Part shown: positions 22,956 through 31,987 of the stretch, piece after piece
Layout: the number at the start of each line of letters is the position of its first letter
Position numbering within the stretch: position 1 is the first letter of the stretch
Source of the DNA: an uncultured Bacteroidales bacterium
GTDB lineage: Bacteria > Bacteroidota > Bacteroidia > Bacteroidales > Paludibacteraceae
Direction: 5' to 3'
DNA: 37,988 nt
Assembly (NCBI GenBank): GCA_900316845.1
Contig: ONEG01000021.1
Coordinates: 1-37,988, forward strand
The notes under the pieces: model-generated
What the model was told of the DNA's origin: nothing
What the model saw: the letters and a program-made list of their open reading frames with translations, nothing else
Database searches by the model: none
Position numbers and translations under genes: made by a program

Positions 22956-24119
22956 TTATAACCTCATCATCACCACATCGTATTGAGCGAAGAAGGGGTA
23001 GCGTTTTTTGGTAGTATAGTTCGTGTTGGGCTGGACGAATTTGAGACGGACGAGGGTCTGCTCGTTGAGGAGATGACCGGGACGGGGACGGACGGCACAA
23101 CTGCCGTAATGCCAGACCCCGTTATCGTACTGCAGGTGACACTCGCAGCCTTCATAGAGACGAATAGGATCGCGGAGCATCTCATCTATACGAGCTCGGT
23201 AAGATGCAATTTCTTCCGATTTCATCGGTAGTTTTCGCATCCATCTGAGGATCGTGAGCAGTTGGTAAAAAGCCACACGAGAGAGGTATTTCGCTTCGCC
23301 CGATTGGACATCTGCATCCACCGCCAGACTGCCGGCTTCGTCGTCCTCATATTTGGCATGACTACCGTTATTGACGGTGTCAGCCAGGGATCGGAAATTA
23401 GTCAATATATAAGAAGGAACTATCTCCGGCGCCAGATTGTGGATACCTGCCAGACGTTTCTCCGCAGCACGGATAGAATCGTTATCCTCGGTAAAAAGCC
23501 CGTGGTCCTTACCAAACGAGACCGCATAAGCCAGGAGTTTGCGCATGGCGTTAAAGACCGTGGTGTCCGCAGTGCGCTGCGGATCTTCGATCTTACGGAT
23601 GATATCATAGAGCCGGGAAGTGGTTCCTTCGTCCTCGAAGATATCAAAGACCCCGTCGTACCGCCTGCGGAGCGCTACGTTTTTCGAGTCCCGGGTCAGT
23701 TCCAGGATGTCAGCAACCAATTGCTGCTGATCCGTGTCTTTCTGATAGAACTGCTGACGCGTCCATTCGCGCCGGGGGATAGCGCTGAGTAAGGAGGCCG
23801 AGTCACCAAGACCGGTTGTGAACACAAACCAGGGGATATGCCTCTTCTCGCCCTCGCAGCGGCTGAGCACACGAGAGGCATAATCGCGGAAAGAATCCGT
23901 CGATTCGTGCTCATCGGAATGACGGATCTTGCAGTTGATATCCAGTATCACGGCATCGCATATCTCCAGGTTAGTGGGATTGGAAAGCCACTGGACACCA
24001 TCGACGTAATTATCCTTCGTGAACACTTGGATTCCGGCCTCGTGAAGGCGTGCCAGGAAGTCTTCACGGGGCGCCTCGTCGGTCCAAAAGACTACTATAT
24101 TGCGGGGAGTGACATTCAT
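22956..24119 (-). CDS. Receiver (REC)-like domain protein with helical C-terminus
   Basis: 387 residues. The first 140 or so have the layout of a response-regulator receiver: acidic pair Asp14-Glu15 (FWTDEAP), candidate phospho-acceptor Asp60 (AVILDIN), Thr101/Thr102 (WFVFTTG) and Lys127 (FYQKD). The remaining 250 residues are mainly helical and I do not recognise them; the segment FRSLADTVNNGSHAK (about 240-255) recalls the turn of HEPN-like helical domains, but the match is too weak to call. There is no DNA-binding domain. Its start overlaps the end of the kinase-AAA gene by 4 bp (translational coupling), so it is probably a partner or target of that protein. The fold call is from motifs only. 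Confidence 0.65.
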   Translation of the reverse strand: MNVTPRNIVVFWTDEAPREDFLARLHEAGIQVFTKDNYVDGVQWLSNPTNLEICDAVILDINCKIRHSDEHESTDSFRDYASRVLSRCEGEKRHIPWFVFTTGLGDSASLLSAIPRREWTRQQFYQKDTDQQQLVADILELTRDSKNVALRRRYDGVFDIFEDEGTTSRLYDIIRKIEDPQRTADTTVFNAMRKLLAYAVSFGKDHGLFTEDNDSIRAAEKRLAGIHNLAPEIVPSYILTNFRSLADTVNNGSHAKYEDDEAGSLAVDADVQSGEAKYLSRVAFYQLLTILRWMRKLPMKSEEIASYRARIDEMLRDPIRLYEGCECHLQYDNGVWHYGSCAVRPRPGHLLNEQTLVRLKFVQPNTNYTTKKRYPFFAQYDVVMMRL

Positions 24120-25822
24120 TGGAATCCGATGCGGTTGGGTTTGGTGATCAATAGCGACGATGGATGGTTCTTAATGACGTTCGTCAGATGAGTCTGGGTG
24201 ACAGGTTGGTCGGCGATGGCGGCAAAAAGCGCTGCTTCGTTCACCACAAACGGGATGTCCGAAGAGGCATATCCTTCCGTCAGTTCTGCCAACTCGGTGA
24301 TATTCAGATCCTCCGCCAGAGGGCGATTGGCGAGATACATCTCAAAGAGCCGCTTGCGCATCTCCAGGTCAGGGGCTTTGATCTCAATGAGCAGATCGAA
24401 ACGCCCGGTACGAAGCGCCGCGGGGTCGATGATATCTTTGCGGTTGGTCGTACCGATAACCAGGATACCCCGTTTATGACACTCGTTCATCTGCACGAGG
24501 AACTCATTGACCTCGTCGTTATGGCTGGAATTGCCTGATACTTCTTTCCTGCCGGATAGAATTCCGTCGATTTCATCGATACAAAGCACGCAATGACCAT
24601 GCTTCTCCGCCCTCAGAAAAATCTTCTGGATATTCTCCTGCGTCTCATGCTGGTAGGCACTGCCAAGCGATGCGGTACTGATAAACTCCATCTCCCATTT
24701 CAGCTCTTCCGCCAGTTTGGAAGCGAAATAGGTCTTGCCGCATCCCGGAGGTCCGTAGAAAAGGATGCCATTGGGCAAGTGCAGGCGATACTGCATGGCT
24801 TTCTCAGGATGCTTCAACGGCCAAAGAACCCGCTGTCCGAGGTTCTGCTTGAGTTCATCCATGCCGGCTATCTCTGCAAATCCCATCTTTTTCTCTTTGC
24901 TGAGCGCCTGTATATCCACATTGATACGTGATTTCCTGCCTACCTCACTCAACTGCGCCTCCAATAACCGCTCCAGCTCCTCGTTTGTGATCCTACCGTC
25001 CATCGTTCGCGCCATTGCTTCGTACATAGGCGGATGAACGGAAACGAGGGGTTTTAGAAGCGAGTCCGCCGGATGATCCTTCCGCCACCGTACCATATTG
25101 ATATGTTGCTCCACGAACGGCATATCGTTCGTAATGGGGCAGTCATCCCAAGGCCTTTTGCCCGTCAGCATCGTATAGAGGATAGCTCCAATGGAAAAAA
25201 GATCATCGGATTCGTTCACTTTCTGGGTGGACAACAGATCGGTGTGAGAATAGTAGGGATCGACTTTCTCAAAACGCTTTGCCTTATAGGCTACCTCCCC
25301 GGCCGGTCGGCGCTCGCAGGCGTACTCCAGATCAAACAGTTTCGGCGTATAGGTGCCGTCACTATTGATCTCCATAAGGACGTTTTGCGGCGTTATATCC
25401 AGATGGTACACCCCGTGACTATGGAGATGCTGGATAGCTTTGACCAACGCCAGGGCTATCGCCTGCGCTTCACCCTGCGTCAGCTGACCGTTCTCCTCTA
25501 TATACTGCGAGAGGAGTTTGCCGCTGAAATACTTGGTGACTAAATATACAATATCGGTTGTTCCTTCTTTTTCCCGTCCGGAACACATAAGGTGCGGCAG
25601 ATAATCGCAGAGACCCAAATGGTTATACGCCCAAAGCTCCTGCGGGTCCTCGCCGTTCCGTAAGAAATCGGGTATATGATTCATGTCATACACCTTCATA
25701 AAAAATTGAAAATGATCTTTATCCGCCACACAATAGGTCTGCGTATATTCCTTACGGGTCAAGGGATAAAGAACCACATAGTTCCCGATGCCTGTCCCTT
25801 TTTTAAACTCGTTCATAGACAC
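24116..25822 (-). CDS. Ser/Thr kinase - AAA+ ATPase fusion
   Basis: 568 residues. N-terminal protein-kinase fold (about 12-270): Lys43 (FFMKV), catalytic loop HLDITPQN with Asp142 and Asn147, metal-binding Asp164 in the DFG position (FDLEYA), and the region ESDDLFSIGAILYTMLTG. The catalytic-loop Lys of Ser/Thr kinases is Thr144 here, so activity may be altered. C-terminal AAA+ domain (about 310-560) of the FtsH/Vps4 kind: Walker A GPPGCGKT (357-364), Walker B VLCIDEID (412-419), and GTTNRKDIIDPAALRTGRFD with arginine finger. A kinase fused to a AAA+ unfoldase or remodeller is unusual. Its neighbours are a tyrosine phosphatase (6 bp upstream) and the receiver-like protein (4 bp overlap), which together suggest a phosphorylation-controlled remodelling switch. 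Confidence 0.88.
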   Translation of the reverse strand: MSMNEFKKGTGIGNYVVLYPLTRKEYTQTYCVADKDHFQFFMKVYDMNHIPDFLRNGEDPQELWAYNHLGLCDYLPHLMCSGREKEGTTDIVYLVTKYFSGKLLSQYIEENGQLTQGEAQAIALALVKAIQHLHSHGVYHLDITPQNVLMEINSDGTYTPKLFDLEYACERRPAGEVAYKAKRFEKVDPYYSHTDLLSTQKVNESDDLFSIGAILYTMLTGKRPWDDCPITNDMPFVEQHINMVRWRKDHPADSLLKPLVSVHPPMYEAMARTMDGRITNEELERLLEAQLSEVGRKSRINVDIQALSKEKKMGFAEIAGMDELKQNLGQRVLWPLKHPEKAMQYRLHLPNGILFYGPPGCGKTYFASKLAEELKWEMEFISTASLGSAYQHETQENIQKIFLRAEKHGHCVLCIDEIDGILSGRKEVSGNSSHNDEVNEFLVQMNECHKRGILVIGTTNRKDIIDPAALRTGRFDLLIEIKAPDLEMRKRLFEMYLANRPLAEDLNITELAELTEGYASSDIPFVVNEAALFAAIADQPVTQTHLTNVIKNHPSSLLITKPNRIGFQ

Positions 25823-25828
25823 TCCTTA

Positions 25829-26326
25829 TTAGTCTTCCGTATAGTACTCCAATATTGCTTTGCAAGCGATGTATATATCTTGGTAGGCAGCCTCGAAATT
25901 ACGGGTGTACCAAGGATCCGATACATCCCGCCTATCACCGGCCCATTGCATCATGAGCGAGGTCTTCTCGTCCGTATCGAAATAGTCGACGATATCGTCA
26001 AAATCCTGATGGGCGATGTCCGGGATATAGGTGATGTTATCATAATCGGCGCAGATCACCTTATCGTTGTACTCATATTCCTCCCGGGTCAGTTGGTGGG
26101 CTCTATGCGGACCGAAAGGAATGCCGTGCTCCCGCAGTTTGAGTTTAGCAGGTGGGTAGATATCATTGCCTGTTTCTTCCGTTGAAACCGCAGCAGATGA
26201 CACTTCAAAGCGATCTTCTACGCCGGCTTTTTTCGCCAGATATCTGAAGATATACTCCGCCATCGGGGAACGGCATATATTCCCATGGCAGACGAAGACA
26301 ATACGTATTTTGCTATCCTTTCTCAT
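25829..26326 (-). CDS. Low-molecular-weight protein tyrosine phosphatase
   Basis: 165 residues with the LMW-PTP signature at the N-terminus: VCHGNICRSPMAE, nucleophile Cys13 and Arg19 in CX5R, and the general-acid loop DPW with Asp137 (VSDPWYTRNF). Length and motif order are standard for the family. The CHGN-CRSP motif and the DPW loop argue against arsenate reductase. In this operon it lies 8 bp after the three-module AAA+ gene and 6 bp before the kinase-AAA gene, so the obvious proposal is that it reverses a phosphorylation made in the same system. LMW-PTPs more often sit in polysaccharide-export loci, and no such genes are here. Confidence 0.9.
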   Translation of the reverse strand: MRKDSKIRIVFVCHGNICRSPMAEYIFRYLAKKAGVEDRFEVSSAAVSTEETGNDIYPPAKLKLREHGIPFGPHRAHQLTREEYEYNDKVICADYDNITYIPDIAHQDFDDIVDYFDTDEKTSLMMQWAGDRRDVSDPWYTRNFEAAYQDIYIACKAILEYYTED

Positions 26327-26334
26327 ATCTGTCC

Positions 26335-29300
26335 TTAAAAACCGATTTTAGGATTATGCACTTCCTTCCATTTGACGGAAGAGAGGTCGTCAATAGTGAT
26401 CTCTACCGGTTCGTTTTTATCCGTTGAAATCGAGGATTTCTGCGCATCGAGCAGGCGTAACTGTGCTTCCGCCGTGAGCGCCGTACAGATATGCTTGATC
26501 GTACGGGCATTGGAGAGAGCGGGACGGTTCTGCGAGAGAAGCAGGATACGTTGGTAGATCTCCTGAGCCGCCTCGATAGAGAGCTTGAAGCCCTGGTTCG
26601 AGAGACGTTGGGTTAAGATCTCCATCAGTTCATCGACCGTATAGTCCGGGAAATGGAGCACAGAGGTAGATAGCGGCATATCAATCGGTTGCGTCTGAAG
26701 ACGTTTGTCATCCACTGCAATCACAAAGGCATACGAGCCCGGCATCTCTGCGGTCAGCGAGGTCAGTTTGCATCGCAGCCACTGGATGTCGATATGCGTT
26801 CCGGCGATATCATCCAGGTCAATGAAGAGCAGACCGTGCCCCGCACGCTTCATCGTATCGCGCAAGAGCAGATCGATATCATAGGAAGACCATGTGTTCT
26901 GCGCCGTCTGGGGCATACGGAGTTGAGTCATGCGATCCGATGAAATCAGATGGAAAGCATACAGCAACTGCGCCAAGAGCCGGGCTACCGAACTCTTGCC
27001 GGTACCGGTAGCCCCGGTGAAGGTCCAGTGAAGCGGGATGGAATAAGCCAGTTCATCGCGGGACTCTTGCCGCGTACGCGCCAAGGCAACGAGGTCATGG
27101 ATAGTACGTTTGATCTCCTCGCGACCGGTCAGTGCATCCAGTTCGGCGAGCGTACGCGCAACCAGCGTTTCATCGATCGTATAGTCGGTTTCTTCCGATT
27201 TCATCGGTATATCTGCTGCCTCTATGCGCGACAGGACGAGCGGTGAGGCATCGGCGTCCGCCGAAGACAGCACACGACGACTCATATTCGGGATGATACG
27301 CGTAGAGATCAGGCGGGTGATATAGCGGGCGTTACCGAAATGCTTGTCCTCCTTATTAGGCCGCTGCGTCACCTCCCGGTGAACCAACTCACGGAGACGT
27401 TCGTAGGCCTCGTCGGAGAAGGTATAACCGCTATCCTCTGCCGTCCTGACGGCTATCTCTAACAGCTCAGCCTCCGTATAGTCCTCGAAATGGAAGGTAT
27501 AGGGGAAACGGGACTGAAGACCTTTATTGGATTTGAGCAACTGCTCCATTTCATCGGGGTATCCGGCGAGAATGATGATCATATCCGTATTCTCTTTTCC
27601 CAACTCATCGAGGAGACAATCAAGCGCTTTCGGACCAAAATCGCGTTTGTCATCCGGATCGCCGACCAAGGTATATGCCTCATCCACAAAGAGGATGTTC
27701 CCATGCGCCTGTTGCAACGCACGCTTGGTATTTTCCTCGGTGTCACCGATATATTGGCCGACGAGTTTCTTACGATCGACCTTGACTACGTGACCGGTCT
27801 TGAGGATGCCCAGAGAAGCGTATATCTCGCCCAAGAGCCCTGCCACCGTCGTCTTACCCGTTCCCGGGTTACCGGTGAAAATCATGTGCAGCGGCGGGAT
27901 AGAGACCTGCAGGCCGTGTTGCTGGCGCAGATGCGAAAAACGCACGAGGTTCAGATGGGTCTCGATATTGTATTTGAGGTTCTTAAGCCCCACGAGTTTA
28001 TTGAGCTTCGACATCGACTCCTCAAATCCTCCTACATGCGGTTGCGGTACGTCTTCGGGCAAAATCGTAGTCAGTTTCTCCTTCGTCAGGAAGAGATCGG
28101 ACATATCATTCACCACGCGGTTGGACATGTGAGAGATCATCTTGTCGATAAGCGTGTTCACGTCCTCCGAAGTAGGGTTAGGAAGTGAAGAAAGATACGA
28201 TTTCATCGACTTTTTCGTATCCTCCGTAAGGACAAACTTACGCGCTTTACACTCCCTCTCGGCGATGGACATGATATGATCGATTGTCAGTTCCGGGAGT
28301 TTGTATATCTGATCGATATACGACCTAAGATCCGCGATAGAGAGCAGTTCGGTAATACGATCCGGTGTATCGGCGAGCACGACGGCTACATGATCGGTAT
28401 CCTCCTTCATGCGGTTTGCCAAGGTCTGTACCAGACGATTCTTGTTCCCGCGCATGTCCGTAGCAATCAGAGAACCGGCATTCTCTATATAGAGCATTCC
28501 TCCGCTGGCAAAGGAGAAATAATCCGTCAGCATCGAGTCGTCCTCCTTAAGGGAAGGAGACCACGTACTCGCATCCACGACGTGCAGACTGTCTTTCTCT
28601 ATCAAACCGTTGCGGAGATAGAAATCAAATAATACTTGGGCAAAAGCGGACTTACCGGACCCTTTCGTGCCCATGACTGCGGCATTGAGATTGATAGGCA
28701 TCGGCAGGAGATTCATCGCGCTGCGCTGGTCGTTGAATAGTTTCTGTTGCGCCAAGACCCCCATCTGGTCGTAGATCGCCTCCATTCCCACCATCTCAGT
28801 GGAGCGCGGAGGCGTATAATGGGGCTTGGAGGGAGCAATATTCAAATATTGCGCGATCGGCTTGCCTATCTGCTTTTTCTTCTTGTCGCGCAGGAGGAAG
28901 GCAAAATAGTAACGTCCCAGACCGAGGTTCTCTTCCGCTCCGCGGGTGACTATAATAGTGATATAAGCACCGGCTGTATCTCTCGCGGGAATCATCAGCG
29001 GATAAGAGAGATTATCCTTATGGATGCGGCGGATATCCCCGTCCTGATCCCGGTAAAACATATAGAACTCAATAAAGCATTCGACCGCTTTTTTCTGGGA
29101 ATCGAGATATATTCTCCATTCCAACTGCTTTCCGACAGCCTGCTCTACGACCGGGTGTTCATATACTCTCTCCTCATCCGGCAGACGATACTGGATGCCC
29201 GTGGCATACGTTATACCTATGTTCTCAAATTCACCGGATGGACGGAAAGTCGGCTCGGGATCCTGCTCATATTCCACGCGGGTGAAGATATCGATAATCT

Positions 29301-29445
29301 CCTCGTCTTTGGTCGAGTCATAAAGCATTGTCGCATATTCGTCCAATTCACTGACTTCCCGGGGATAATCATGCAGGAAGAACTCCATTTCTTTGTCGTA
29401 CATCTCATCCTTGCGGACAGTAATTTTTGTGTATATCTCTTTCAT
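26335..29445 (-). CDS. Large protein with three AAA+ modules (CbbX/SpoVK-like)
   Basis: 1036 residues. A beta-rich N-terminal region (about 1-215) of unknown fold is followed by three ATPase modules. Module 1: Walker A GTKGSGKS (259-266) with a weak Walker B (GGMLYIEN). Module 2: GNPGTGKT (525-532) and ILFVDEAYTLVGD (about 584), the full CbbX/CfxQ/SpoVK signature, with FGNARYITRLI as the sensor helix. Module 3: GATGTGKS (811-818) and LLFIDLDD (872-879), where the usual DE is changed. Module 2 is probably the working motor and the others may be regulatory. Such proteins remodel other proteins and accompany several secretion and conflict systems. It is the first gene of the candidate system, 20 bp after the recJ stop, so transcription may come from the upstream housekeeping genes. 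Confidence 0.85.
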   Translation of the reverse strand: MKEIYTKITVRKDEMYDKEMEFFLHDYPREVSELDEYATMLYDSTKDEEIIDIFTRVEYEQDPEPTFRPSGEFENIGITYATGIQYRLPDEERVYEHPVVEQAVGKQLEWRIYLDSQKKAVECFIEFYMFYRDQDGDIRRIHKDNLSYPLMIPARDTAGAYITIIVTRGAEENLGLGRYYFAFLLRDKKKKQIGKPIAQYLNIAPSKPHYTPPRSTEMVGMEAIYDQMGVLAQQKLFNDQRSAMNLLPMPINLNAAVMGTKGSGKSAFAQVLFDFYLRNGLIEKDSLHVVDASTWSPSLKEDDSMLTDYFSFASGGMLYIENAGSLIATDMRGNKNRLVQTLANRMKEDTDHVAVVLADTPDRITELLSIADLRSYIDQIYKLPELTIDHIMSIAERECKARKFVLTEDTKKSMKSYLSSLPNPTSEDVNTLIDKMISHMSNRVVNDMSDLFLTKEKLTTILPEDVPQPHVGGFEESMSKLNKLVGLKNLKYNIETHLNLVRFSHLRQQHGLQVSIPPLHMIFTGNPGTGKTTVAGLLGEIYASLGILKTGHVVKVDRKKLVGQYIGDTEENTKRALQQAHGNILFVDEAYTLVGDPDDKRDFGPKALDCLLDELGKENTDMIIILAGYPDEMEQLLKSNKGLQSRFPYTFHFEDYTEAELLEIAVRTAEDSGYTFSDEAYERLRELVHREVTQRPNKEDKHFGNARYITRLISTRIIPNMSRRVLSSADADASPLVLSRIEAADIPMKSEETDYTIDETLVARTLAELDALTGREEIKRTIHDLVALARTRQESRDELAYSIPLHWTFTGATGTGKSSVARLLAQLLYAFHLISSDRMTQLRMPQTAQNTWSSYDIDLLLRDTMKRAGHGLLFIDLDDIAGTHIDIQWLRCKLTSLTAEMPGSYAFVIAVDDKRLQTQPIDMPLSTSVLHFPDYTVDELMEILTQRLSNQGFKLSIEAAQEIYQRILLLSQNRPALSNARTIKHICTALTAEAQLRLLDAQKSSISTDKNEPVEITIDDLSSVKWKEVHNPKIGF

Positions 29446-29465
29446 GGCGGGTTATGGATTCGTGG

Positions 29466-31181
29466 TTATTCATCGAGTTTGATATCCTGTGCGTTCATCT
29501 GGAGCGTGGTGCGGCCTCGGTAACTGTTCTCCTCGAGATAGAAGCATACATCGACAGCATTGCCGTTCTGCAGATGGTCGGCCTTATCGCCGTGCCCGAA
29601 GGCGATGCCGTCCATTGCGACGACGGTGTCCGTGAGGTCCAGATGGAGGTGCCTGCCTTCGCTGACAGCGCGGGTGTTGCGGTTATTGATAAGATGACGG
29701 CAGAGGAACAGCGGACGCTCGTTGCCCGGACCGAAAGGCTCCAGACACTGAAGGAGCTTGTACATCTTCCAGTTCATATCGCTCAGTTCGACCTCCGCCT
29801 CTATATCTAAGGTCGGCACTCGTTGCGCCGGGGTGATATGCGCAGCGACGTACTCCTCGAACCGGCGTTGGAACTCCGGCAGGTCTTTGCGATGCATACT
29901 CAGTCCGGCGGCGAACTTATGACCGCCGAAATTGGTGAGCAGATCGCGGCAGGAGTCGATTGCCGTATAGATATCGAAATCCGATACCGAACGTGCGCTT
30001 CCGCTGATGATATCATCGTCGCCGGCGGTAAGGACTATCGTCGGCCGATAATAGGTCTCAGTGAGACGGCTGGCAGCAATACCCACCACTCCTTTATGCC
30101 ACTCGGGCGAGAAGACGACGGTAGTAAATTTAGCCGAATTCATCGGGTCTTTTTGCAGTTGCGCAAGAGCTTCGTCGGTCGTCTTGGTATCATAATCCCG
30201 GCGGTCCTGGTTATAGGAATCGATCTCCTTGGCGAACCGCAAAGCCGCCTCTGCATCATGGCTGATGAGCAGCCGCACCGCCTCTGCGCCGCTCTTGATA
30301 CGTCCGGCGGCATTGATACGCGGACCTATCTTATAGACCAGGTCGCTGATGGTGATGGTCTTACCCTCAATGCCCGCTACCTGCATGATCGCGCGGATAC
30401 CCTCGGACGGCATCGCGTTCAGCGCACGCAGGCCGTAGAAAGCCAGGATACGGTTCTCGCCCGTCACGGGCACTATATCCGAAGCGATGGACATCGCCAA
30501 GAGCGGAAGGAGCCGATAGACCTCCTGCATGTCCATGCCGCGTCGCATCGCGTAGGCCTGGGCGAGTTTGAAACCCACGCCGCAGCCGCTCAGTTCTTTG
30601 AAGGGATAGAGGCAGTCGGAGCGCTTCATATTCAGTACCGCGACGGCATCCGGGATCGTGTCTCCCGGGGTGTGATGGTCACAGATGATGAAATCCACAC
30701 CGATGGAACGGGCATAAGCCATCTTCTCCACCGCCTTGATGCCGCAGTCTAACGCGATGACGAGGGTACAGCCCTTCTCTTTGGCGGTATCAATACCTTT
30801 GGTAGAGATGCCGTAGCCCTCGGTATAGCGGTCGGGGATATAATAGATGAGGTTATCCGTGAGACGGCGCAGGAAGGAGTACATCAACGCCACCGCCGTC
30901 GTGCCATCCACATCATAATCGCCATAGACCATGATGCGCTCCTTATTATCTATGGCGCGGCAGAGCCGGTCCACAGCGGCAGTCATATCCCGCATCAGGA
31001 AGGGGTCATGCAGGCTGTCGAGCGACGGACGGATATACGCACGCGCTTCAGCCGCCGTGCGGATGCCTCGTCCCGCCAAGAGACGCCCCGCCACGGGGCT
31101 GATATCCAGCACAGTACTCAGGCGTTGCGCCGCAGCGGTTTCCTCCGGTGAGAGTTGTTTTATGTTCCAGTTTATTTGCAT
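29466..31181 (-). CDS. recJ: Single-stranded-DNA exonuclease RecJ
   Basis: 571 residues from the ATG at 31181 (MQINWNIKQL). The frame is open back to 31466, but that extension lies inside the nitrilase gene, is arginine-rich and unlike RecJ, so it is rejected. DHH-family motifs: MVYGDYDVDGTTA (about 85-97), ALDCGI (Asp145), DHH at 168-170 (ICDHHTPGD), and the DHHA1 motif GGHKFAAGLSM in the second half. RecJ degrades single-stranded DNA 5' to 3' in recombination and mismatch repair with Mn2+ or Mg2+. The length is normal for Bacteroidota. The start overlaps the end of the nitrilase gene by 10 bp, so translation is coupled. Confidence 0.92.
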   Translation of the reverse strand: MQINWNIKQLSPEETAAAQRLSTVLDISPVAGRLLAGRGIRTAAEARAYIRPSLDSLHDPFLMRDMTAAVDRLCRAIDNKERIMVYGDYDVDGTTAVALMYSFLRRLTDNLIYYIPDRYTEGYGISTKGIDTAKEKGCTLVIALDCGIKAVEKMAYARSIGVDFIICDHHTPGDTIPDAVAVLNMKRSDCLYPFKELSGCGVGFKLAQAYAMRRGMDMQEVYRLLPLLAMSIASDIVPVTGENRILAFYGLRALNAMPSEGIRAIMQVAGIEGKTITISDLVYKIGPRINAAGRIKSGAEAVRLLISHDAEAALRFAKEIDSYNQDRRDYDTKTTDEALAQLQKDPMNSAKFTTVVFSPEWHKGVVGIAASRLTETYYRPTIVLTAGDDDIISGSARSVSDFDIYTAIDSCRDLLTNFGGHKFAAGLSMHRKDLPEFQRRFEEYVAAHITPAQRVPTLDIEAEVELSDMNWKMYKLLQCLEPFGPGNERPLFLCRHLINNRNTRAVSEGRHLHLDLTDTVVAMDGIAFGHGDKADHLQNGNAVDVCFYLEENSYRGRTTLQMNAQDIKLDE

Positions 31182-31960
31182 TCCGTATTCAGATGGTAGT
31201 CGTCTGCCTCCTGCCATTGCGGCAGTACTTCGCGGAAATGGCGCAGTTTCTCGATGGAGAGATCGACGATACGCGTAGCGCCCTCGTAGTCCTCGAATCC
31301 CGCAACGTCTTTGAGCCAGGTGTCGTAAGCGGCGGAGTGGCCGTTGTAGTCGAGTTGCATCCCGTCCGTACCGACCATGTTCACGCCGATGGCGTAGCAG
31401 TGGTTCTCCGCTCCGCGCGCCGGCAGGAGAGCGTCCCAGTACTGGATGCGGATAGTAGGCCAGCACGCCACGCAGATGAGGATATCGTACATATCGCTCT
31501 TGTCCTGCCTCAGCCAGACGGGAAAACGGAGGTCATAACAAACCGCCAGACGGATCTTCACTCCGCGGTACTCAAAGAGCGTACGCCGGTTACCGGGCGT
31601 GAAGAAATCCGCTTCGCCGCCGGAACGGTAGAGATGATGCTTGTCGTAATACTGGGGAGTATCGTCGGGACGGAAGATGAACCCGCGGTTATAGAGCTTG
31701 CCATGGTCAGTGACCATCATCGAGCCGATGATCGCTATATGATAGGTGTCTGCCATGTGCTGCAGCGCCACGGAGCTCTCGCCTGTCCCCCACTCGTCTG
31801 CCAGACCGGGACGGTCGGTACAGAAACCGGTGGAGAACATCTCCGGCACAACGGCTATATCCGCCTGCCCGGCTACCGCCCGCAAGCGCTCGTCCAAGAG
31901 CCCAAGGTTCGCCTTGGGATTCGCCCATTCTATGGGATATTGCATTAATGCTATGCGCAT
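31172..31960 (-). CDS. Nitrilase-superfamily omega-amidase-like hydrolase
   Basis: 262 residues with the catalytic triad of the carbon-nitrogen hydrolase superfamily: Glu40 (VVPEMFSTGF), Lys107 (YDKHHLYRSGGE) and Cys141 (AVCYDLRFPVW). The motifs PEMFSTGF and CYDLRFPVW are those of the YafV/Nit2-type omega-amidases, which hydrolyse alpha-ketoglutaramate and similar damaged or transaminated amides. It probably does metabolite repair in the cytoplasm. The gene is 27 bp downstream of floA and overlaps recJ. The exact substrate is inferred from the subfamily motifs. Confidence 0.85.
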   Translation of the reverse strand: MRIALMQYPIEWANPKANLGLLDERLRAVAGQADIAVVPEMFSTGFCTDRPGLADEWGTGESSVALQHMADTYHIAIIGSMMVTDHGKLYNRGFIFRPDDTPQYYDKHHLYRSGGEADFFTPGNRRTLFEYRGVKIRLAVCYDLRFPVWLRQDKSDMYDILICVACWPTIRIQYWDALLPARGAENHCYAIGVNMVGTDGMQLDYNGHSAAYDTWLKDVAGFEDYEGATRIVDLSIEKLRHFREVLPQWQEADDYHLNTECK

Positions 31961-31987
31961 TCCTTATCCAGCCCCTCTATCCTCCGA

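Noticed and set aside
25829..26326. Arsenate reductase (ArsC) instead of tyrosine phosphatase
   Set aside because: The CHGNICRSPMAE and DPW motifs are those of LMW-PTP, and no arsenic genes are nearby.
31182..31466. N-terminal extension of recJ by 95 codons
   Set aside because: It lies within the nitrilase gene in another frame, is arginine-rich and has no similarity to RecJ; the start at 31181 gives a normal RecJ N-terminus.
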